Source: WVZH01 sp034430895
GTDB taxonomy: Bacteria; Chloroflexota; Anaerolineae; Anaerolineales; E44-bin32
Assembly: GCA_034430895.1 (NCBI GenBank)
Contig: DAOUDW010000075.1
Location: 62,001 to 126,000, forward strand
Length of the DNA: 64,000 nt
Reading direction: 5' to 3'
The notes under the pieces were generated by a model. That model worked only from the letters and a program-made list of their open reading frames with translations. It was not told the DNA's origin and did not search any database. Both the position numbers and the translations under genes were made by a program. How positions within the stretch are numbered: position 1 is the first letter of the stretch; the number at the start of each line of letters is the position of its first letter. Below are positions 58,910 through 64,000 of the stretch, piece by piece.

Positions 58910-59542
58910 TTAGATCCAGTCCAGGATACCCATAAAAAGGATCAACGCCACAATGTCGACGGCGAAAATCGTTCCTACCGTGATAGCCTGCTTGCGAATG
59001 CGATCCATGTCGAACACCCAAAAGGAAACCAGGAAAAAGGGCATGTATCCGATCAGGAAGATCAACCATGGCGCTTGGGCGCTCCACCAGGGGTAATCCC
59101 AGGTGAGTGCTCCGGCGATGTTTAGCAACCCTTCGACGAATACGCAAAACGCCGATCCGAAAACCGCCATCACGATCCGATTGGGAACGCCCAGGATCTT
59201 CATGCGCTTATCGGGAGGAAGCATTTTCGAGAATGTGATCCCTGCAATGGCGAACATGAAGCAAATCTCGATATTCAGGCCGATCAAGATGAGATATGCA
59301 CTCTGACCCGGCGCTCCCCAAACCGGGGCTGTTTGCGTGAAGTGAAAGACCAATCCGTTCCAGATTTCGTTGAACCAATCCATTCCCCAGAACGCCAGGC
59401 CAGCGAAAATCAGGCTCCAGTTCCGTCTCTCCACCTCAACCGCATAGACATACACGATGAGCGCGAACAACGAGATGACATACCATTGAAAAAGACTGGT
59501 ATCTCGCAGGATACTTAAAGCTTGCGCTGCGGATTCTGTCAT
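58910..59542 (-). CDS. Hypothetical multi-pass membrane protein
   Basis: A 210-residue protein with about six predicted membrane helices (e.g. WYVISLFALIVYVYAVEV, YLILIGLNIEICFMFAIAGITF, IVMAVFGSAFCVFVEGLLNIAGAL, APWLIFLIGYMPFFLVSFWVF, ITVGTIFAVDIVALILFMGILDWI). Conserved-looking polar residues include WGMDWFNEIWNG and EGLLN within membrane segments. I do not recognise the family. It is probably co-transcribed with the PD40 protein gene directly downstream. Confidence 0.75.
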   Translation of the reverse strand: MTESAAQALSILRDTSLFQWYVISLFALIVYVYAVEVERRNWSLIFAGLAFWGMDWFNEIWNGLVFHFTQTAPVWGAPGQSAYLILIGLNIEICFMFAIAGITFSKMLPPDKRMKILGVPNRIVMAVFGSAFCVFVEGLLNIAGALTWDYPWWSAQAPWLIFLIGYMPFFLVSFWVFDMDRIRKQAITVGTIFAVDIVALILFMGILDWI

Positions 59543-59720
59543 TGGGATAGCCCTCCATCAGGTAAGATCGAATCGTGGTTCTACATATCTGCTTCGCAGC
59601 AAATCAGGGAATCGTTGTAGCGAATACCGTGAATTTCGACGCTTGAGAGGCGCGTTAATACCATGGTATGCCGATTTGATTCCCTATCGTACTCGTGCGA
59701 ATCCGTATCGGGTTCGGATC

Positions 59721-60758
59721 TCACAACCCCATACGCTCTCGCAAGGCCTGCGTTAAGGGCGGTAAGACGTCGAACAAATCGCCGACGATGCCAAAACGAG
59801 CCAGCTTGAAGATCGGTGCATCCGCGTCTTTGTTGATCGCAACGATCGTCTTGGATGTGCGCATACCGGCCAGATGCTGAATCGCTCCAGATATCCCCGC
59901 CGCGATGTACAAATCCGGTGAGACGACCTTGCCGGTTTGTCCGACCTGGTTGTCGTACGCAATGTAATTCGCATCCACGGCGGCTCGGCTGGCACCAACT
60001 GCGGCACTGAGTACATCCGCAAGCTCTTGAATCAACTTAAAACCCTGCTGTGCTCGCCAGATCTCCTGCTCGGCTTCATCACTGATGTCCGCAGGAGATT
60101 CGAGAGACGCGTTGTTGGAGACACCTCTTCCGCCGGATACGATGATCGCCGCATCCGTCAAACTGACTCCGGCCTGGGATTCGCCATAGCCGATCACCTC
60201 CGTCGCCATGTCGCCAATATCAACACCGATATCGACGATCTCAGCGCTGTGCCCCGAATCAGCTTCCGGCTTGAAGAAAGCCCGGCTTCGTAAGGTCAGG
60301 ATTTGCGGTCGAGACTCCGCGCAGACAACTTTGGTCAGCAGCTTTCCGGCATAGACCGGCCGCGTGGCGAGCACGCTGCTGCCGTCGAATTCATAGTCGA
60401 TGACATCCGGGATAATCCCGGTTTCCAGGTCGACCGCCACCAGGCCCGCCAACTCCCGAGTCCGTCCCGTGGTCGGAAAGAGCAGCACATCCGCATCGGC
60501 AGCGACCGCGGAAAGAACGCTCGCATACGCCTCGCCGCGGTAATCTTTCAAAGCAGTATCGTCTCCCTTATGCACTTCATCGGCGCCATATTCGCCAGCC
60601 TGCTGCACGATGTCATCTATATTCTGTCCCAGAACCACAGCGGATACACCACCGCCGATCGTCTTCGCCATCTCGCGCCCAACACCCAACGCTTCCAAAG
60701 AAGCAGGAACCACACGACCCTCGAAGTGATCGATGTAGACAAATATTTTGTTGGCCAT
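59721..60758 (-). CDS. etfA: Electron transfer flavoprotein alpha subunit
   Basis: A 345-residue EtfA. The N-terminal adenine-nucleotide-alpha-hydrolase-like domain (IFVYIDHFEGRVVPASLEALGVGREMA...) is followed by the FAD-binding C-terminal domain with SGGRGV and the diagnostic GQTGKVVSPDLYIAAGISGAIQHLAGM, then INKDADAPIFKLARFGIVGDLFDVLPPL. With EtfB it accepts electrons from acyl-CoA dehydrogenases. Its ATG overlaps the etfB stop by one base (TGATG). It is the likely redox partner of the acyl-CoA dehydrogenases at 8.4-10.8 kb. Confidence 0.95.
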   Translation of the reverse strand: MANKIFVYIDHFEGRVVPASLEALGVGREMAKTIGGGVSAVVLGQNIDDIVQQAGEYGADEVHKGDDTALKDYRGEAYASVLSAVAADADVLLFPTTGRTRELAGLVAVDLETGIIPDVIDYEFDGSSVLATRPVYAGKLLTKVVCAESRPQILTLRSRAFFKPEADSGHSAEIVDIGVDIGDMATEVIGYGESQAGVSLTDAAIIVSGGRGVSNNASLESPADISDEAEQEIWRAQQGFKLIQELADVLSAAVGASRAAVDANYIAYDNQVGQTGKVVSPDLYIAAGISGAIQHLAGMRTSKTIVAINKDADAPIFKLARFGIVGDLFDVLPPLTQALRERMGL

Positions 60759-61540
60759 CAGATCACTTTCTCCTCGAGCAGCCGGTCTGCCAGTTTGACC
60801 GCTTTTTGCTCAGGCGTATCGCCCTCGATCATCTCGACCTCCGTTTCGATTTTGGGAGGCGCGAATATCTCCGGCCAGGAGACAGCGCTTTGTGGCACTT
60901 CGTCCAAACCAACGTCGTCTTTCGACCACAGCGGAATTTCAGCTTTCGATGCCTTGCGGATTCCCATGAAGGACGGATAGCGCGGTTCGTTGATCTCCTT
61001 GACCACACTGAGAACGATAGGCATGGAGGCGCGCACGCGCTGTCGACTCTCGTCCAGCATGCGTTCAACGGATAATGTTTTCCCGTCCGGATCCAGGTCC
61101 GTGATTTCGGAGACCAGGTTAAGCACCGGCCATCCCATTCGACGAGCGACCTGCGATCCCGTAACACCGGTATCGCTGTCGACAGAACCACGTCCGAAGC
61201 AGACAAGATCGACGTCGCCGATTTTATCGATCACAGCGGCGATGATTTTCGAGACCACGAGTGAATCTGCGCCTGCAAATGCGGGATCACTCACGAGTAT
61301 TCCCTCGTCACATCCCATCGCCAAAGTTAGTTTGAGTGCGTCCGTGGCGTTTTCCGGCCCCAGGCTGAGTGCAGTCACTTTGCCGCCGTGCGCCTCCTTA
61401 ATGCGAAGCGCCTCCTCAACCGCATACTCATCCCAGGGATTGAGTATCATGGGAACATCTCCCCATGAAACCTTCCCGTTTTCGACCGTAACCGCCGCGG
61501 CTGTGTCTGCAGTTTGCTTGACACACACTACGATGTTCAA
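60758..61540 (-). CDS. etfB: Electron transfer flavoprotein beta subunit
   Basis: A 260-residue EtfB: NIVVCVKQTADTAAAVTVENGKVSWGDVPMILNPWDEYAVEEALRIKEAHGGKVTALSLGP and LVCFGRGSVDSDTGVTGSQVARRMGWPVLNLVSEI, the AMP-binding region. Start codon TTG, with a perfect AAGGAGG five bases upstream. It is the first gene of etfBA. It does not show features that would by themselves mark it as a bifurcating Etf; the genes stand apart from other dehydrogenases. Confidence 0.94.
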   Translation of the reverse strand: MNIVVCVKQTADTAAAVTVENGKVSWGDVPMILNPWDEYAVEEALRIKEAHGGKVTALSLGPENATDALKLTLAMGCDEGILVSDPAFAGADSLVVSKIIAAVIDKIGDVDLVCFGRGSVDSDTGVTGSQVARRMGWPVLNLVSEITDLDPDGKTLSVERMLDESRQRVRASMPIVLSVVKEINEPRYPSFMGIRKASKAEIPLWSKDDVGLDEVPQSAVSWPEIFAPPKIETEVEMIEGDTPEQKAVKLADRLLEEKVI

Positions 61541-61981
61541 GTGATCCTCCTTCCTGGATAGATCTCGCTTGAATTATTCGATTCTGGAATTGTGTGGATC
61601 TTCGACCTACAATTCGAGTTGTTTCCACCTCCCTTCTTACCTGAGAGATTGAAAAGCCGTCAGTTTTGAAATTTCAACGCCCAGGAAGATCGTGGATCAT
61701 CTCCTGGGCATCAAGTCGAATTCGATCGTCAGAATTGCCCCTCACCGGATCGAGCTGAGTTAGTATCAGGAATGATATCTGGCCACAACAATCTGCCAGA
61801 TTCACCTTATTCGCAACCATGATTTCACATGCGCGGCGAGATTTTTCTATATCGATTATAGCCGCTCCCACTCGCCGTAACAACCTCGTCGGAAGCATTT
61901 CTCAGATTCGCTTCGCGTGTATTACAGCGTAAGTTGGAAGTACATCAACGGGAATCCGATCAAAATACTATAATACACACT
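61541..61981. promoter_or_regulatory. Divergent intergenic region between etfB and the TPR gene
   Basis: About 440 bases with no supported gene. It must hold the etfBA promoter, which I could not assign. At its right end TATAAT (61969-61974) stands only 7 bases before the ATG of the TPR gene, so that mRNA may be leaderless. A 74-codon frame on the minus strand inside this region shows no recognisable feature. Confidence 0.4.
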
Positions 61982-63415
61982 ATGTTCAGAGAGAAATCGT
62001 TGCCCAAGCCGCTGCGTTCTCGCTGGCCGCACATACTCCTGGCGATCTTGATTTCGATCGCGCTCAGTCCTTCCGGTGTCTTTCTACCCCTCGCCGAAAA
62101 CCTGCACGCCGCGAATCGGGCAGCATCAAAAGGCAAATGGAGCGTGGTGCTCGACCGATTAGAAACTGCAATCCACCTCGAGCCTGCGCTTTGGAGCACT
62201 CACCTGGAAGCAGCATCACTGGCATTACGCGAAGAGGATGCAGAACGTGCGCTCCTACATTTAAGTGATCCACTCCCCCTGGATTCGAGGATCGATTGCC
62301 TGCAGGTACAAGCTGCAATCATGACAAACGACATCCAGGCTGCTGAGCAGGCCTGGCAGAGAGCGGGTGGCAGTTGTGAGGAGAAGCAAGATTATTACCG
62401 CGCATTAACACTTCACTATTGGGATCAAAACGACCGCGCTACTGCCCGATCCGTTCTCGAGGAATGGATCGAGATCGAAGAAGCCGATCCCCAGCCCTAC
62501 TTACAATTGGGAATACTGCTTGCAGTGACACAACCTGAAGAAGCCATCGCCCCGCTTCGAAAAGCCCAACAATTTTCAAATGAGAACGTCCCCCTCGCTT
62601 CAGCACTCATTCGAGCAATCGAAGACGCCCGGGAAACCGACATCCCGGCGTACACACTCGCTAGCGTCGGACAAGCTCTCATGCAGCATGCGGCATGGAC
62701 GCCGGCGATCTGGGCTTTCGAAGAAGCACTCGTTCAAGATCCGGAATACACCGAGGCACACGCCTATCTCGGCTTAGCTCTCGATCAAAGCGGCGGGAAC
62801 GGTTACACCCATCTTCAAACCGCGATCTCGAAGGAACCGGAAAACTCGTTAATATATATTTTTCTCGCCTATCATTGTCAGATGAGGGAAAAACCGAAAA
62901 CAGCAAAAATCTATCTGGAAGCCGCCGCCGAGCTCGATCCGGCCAATCCGGCGATCAGCGCAGAACTCGCGCAAGTCTTTGTCGATCTCGGCGACCTGGA
63001 AGCTGCAAAAGATGCATACAAAATTACTGTAAGCCTTGCGCCTGAGGATGTTCATTTCTGGTACCTCCTGGCGCAATTTTCGATCGAGCGCGGTATCGAA
63101 CTGGAATCTCTGGGTCTCCCTGCTGCCCGGAACGCATGGCTCCTCGATCAAGACAACGTACTTGGCCTCGTCTTGCTAGGTAATGCCCATCTCATGCTGG
63201 GGAACATCGAGCTGGCCGAACGCTTACTCTGGCGCGCGGTTCAAATCGACCCAAATTATGCATTAGCCCAATACTACCTCGGTCTCCTCCGCCACATCCA
63301 GGGCTACCCCCAACGGGCACAGGCCGCCTGGGAATATGCGTTATACCTCGATCCTGCAGGCTCGATCGGGGAACTCGCCAGACGCATGATCCAATCATTT
63401 CAACCAAGCCCTTGA
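61982..63415 (+). CDS. Membrane-anchored tetratricopeptide-repeat protein
   Basis: A 477-residue protein with one N-terminal membrane segment (HILLAILISIALSPSGVFLPL, about residues 17-37) and a long series of TPR units, e.g. AAWTPAIWAFEEALVQDPEYTEAHAYLGLALDQ, KTAKIYLEAAAELDPANPAISAELAQVFVDLGD, and GNIELAERLLWRAVQIDPNYALAQYYLGLLRHIQGYPQRAQAAWEYALYLDP. It is probably a scaffold for surface or secreted assemblies; partners are unknown. The frame begins 48 bases upstream at a TTG, but the ATG at 61982 is preferred because a -10 box lies 7 bases before it. Confidence 0.82.
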   Translation: MFREKSLPKPLRSRWPHILLAILISIALSPSGVFLPLAENLHAANRAASKGKWSVVLDRLETAIHLEPALWSTHLEAASLALREEDAERALLHLSDPLPLDSRIDCLQVQAAIMTNDIQAAEQAWQRAGGSCEEKQDYYRALTLHYWDQNDRATARSVLEEWIEIEEADPQPYLQLGILLAVTQPEEAIAPLRKAQQFSNENVPLASALIRAIEDARETDIPAYTLASVGQALMQHAAWTPAIWAFEEALVQDPEYTEAHAYLGLALDQSGGNGYTHLQTAISKEPENSLIYIFLAYHCQMREKPKTAKIYLEAAAELDPANPAISAELAQVFVDLGDLEAAKDAYKITVSLAPEDVHFWYLLAQFSIERGIELESLGLPAARNAWLLDQDNVLGLVLLGNAHLMLGNIELAERLLWRAVQIDPNYALAQYYLGLLRHIQGYPQRAQAAWEYALYLDPAGSIGELARRMIQSFQPSP

Positions 63416-63525
63416 ACTTGGAATCATCAGATGGTTGAACGATAAGATTGGATGGCTGCATCTATTGTTGAACCTCAATACGCTGGAAATATCTATGCTA
63501 GAATGCGGTCGCGAAGGAGTTGATC

Positions 63526-64000
63526 TTGCGAAAACTTTGCTATCCACACCTGGTATACGGTTTCGTCCTATTGATCCTGCTGTCCGCTTGCAGTTGGATC
63601 GTTCCTGAGACCGTATCCGGTTCCATACTCTATCAGGACGATTTCTCCAGACCGGAAAGTGGTTGGGACCGATATCAGGATGATGTCTACAGCGTCGATT
63701 ACACCCAAGATACATACCGCTTTCACCTTTTCGCATCGGACACGGAAGTGTGGGCGCGCCCACATCTCAATCTGACGGACGTGCGTATCGAAGTGATCGC
63801 CACGAAGGTGAATGGGCCGGACGATAATATCTTCGGTGTTGTCTGTCGTTACCAGAATGCGGATAATTATTTCTTCTTTGTCATCTCGAGTGATGGATAT
63901 GCAGGAATCGGTGTGCACAAAAATGGGGAAGGCACCTTGCTTATCGAAGACACGATGCAGCCCGCAGCCGTTGTACAGAACGGGAATGCGACCAACCTGA
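63526..64000 (+). CDS. Lipoprotein with LamG/concanavalin-like domain, 3' truncated by window edge
   Basis: Starting at a TTG with AAGGAG six bases upstream, the frame reads RKLCYPHLVYGFVLLILLSAC: a lipoprotein signal with the lipid-attachment cysteine at residue 22. The mature part begins SWIVPETVSGSILYQDDFSRPESGWDRYQDD, followed by RIEVIATKVNGPDDNIFGVVCRYQNADNYFFFVISSDGYAGIGV. The 'DDFSRPESGW...' start with 'GVVCRYQNADNYFFFVIS' is typical of the beta-jelly-roll (DUF1080/LamG-like) modules of Anaerolineae surface lipoproteins. The frame is still open at the last base. It lies 110 bases after the TPR gene. Confidence 0.8.
   Translation, partial: MRKLCYPHLVYGFVLLILLSACSWIVPETVSGSILYQDDFSRPESGWDRYQDDVYSVDYTQDTYRFHLFASDTEVWARPHLNLTDVRIEVIATKVNGPDDNIFGVVCRYQNADNYFFFVISSDGYAGIGVHKNGEGTLLIEDTMQPAAVVQNGNATNL

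Noticed and set aside
59658..59669. Perfect 12-bp palindrome ATACCATGGTAT upstream of the membrane-protein gene
   Set aside because: About 16 perfect 12-bp palindromes are expected by chance in 64 kb, and there is no neighbouring regulator to link it to.
61674..61898. A 74-codon minus-strand frame between etfB and the TPR gene
   Set aside because: No ribosome site or family resemblance; listed as part of the intergenic region.
1..64000. CRISPR arrays, insertion sequences, prophage or integrative elements
   Set aside because: No direct-repeat arrays, transposase, integrase or phage structural genes were seen; the tRNA-Arg has no duplicated 3' end nearby that would indicate an attachment site.

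Overview
The window looks like a chromosomal segment of an anaerobic or facultative carbohydrate-degrading bacterium, most likely Chloroflexota (Anaerolineae-like). This placement is inference. It rests on several lipoproteins with Thr/Pro-rich linkers, an NBR1-Ig-like lipoprotein, a radical-SAM-linked DUF2344 protein at the edge, frequent TTG/GTG starts, CUT1 sugar importers without their own ATPase, and an oxygen-sensitive aldehyde:ferredoxin oxidoreductase beside electron-transfer flavoprotein genes. I see no phage, insertion sequence or CRISPR array.

Layout. 1-4.0 kb: tail of a DUF2344 gene and a large lipoprotein with a formylglycine-generating-enzyme-like domain between two sets of seven Asp-box repeats. 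4.2-12.5 kb (minus): a TetR-headed fatty-acid beta-oxidation operon (TetR, metallo-beta-lactamase-fold hydrolase, two acyl-CoA dehydrogenases, fused 3-hydroxyacyl-CoA dehydrogenase/enoyl-CoA hydratase, thiolase, SCP2) with an 18-bp perfect operator; a tRNA-Arg(CCG) diverges from it. 13.0-21.2 kb (minus): rhamnose operon rhaB-rhaA-moaD-like-AOR-class II aldolase-lutA-lutB-lutC. 21.5-31.1 kb: a DeoR-type regulator with a sugar ABC importer, a GH4 enzyme carrying the CHEV signature of alpha-galacturonidases, a divergent GH78 alpha-L-rhamnosidase and a GH43-like enzyme. 31.2-35.6 kb: small accessory genes and two lipoproteins. 35.8-43.8 kb (plus): GH2 beta-mannosidase, methyltransferase, Gfo/Idh/MocA oxidoreductase, SGNH esterase, VOC protein and GH94 phosphorylase. 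43.8-52.5 kb: Ada-like repair regulator, malEFG-type importer, divergent GH2 enzyme and a LacI regulator. 52.6-57.8 kb (minus): phosphoesterase, malQ, glgA and a GH57 branching enzyme. 57.8-64 kb: a PD40 propeller protein, a membrane protein, etfBA, a TPR protein and a truncated lipoprotein.

How it fits together. The 13-31 kb block reads as one rhamnogalacturonan/rhamnoside utilisation system. The importer would bring in oligosaccharides. Intracellular GH78 and GH4 enzymes would remove terminal rhamnose and galacturonate. RhaA, RhaB and the aldolase would yield dihydroxyacetone phosphate and L-lactaldehyde. The AOR could then oxidise lactaldehyde to lactate with ferredoxin, and LutABC could oxidise lactate to pyruvate. 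Rhamnose catabolism wired through a tungsten-type AOR and an Fe-S lactate oxidase in one co-directional operon is the most interesting proposal here. The gene order is seen directly; the lactaldehyde assignment is inferred. EtfBA probably accepts electrons from the acyl-CoA dehydrogenases.
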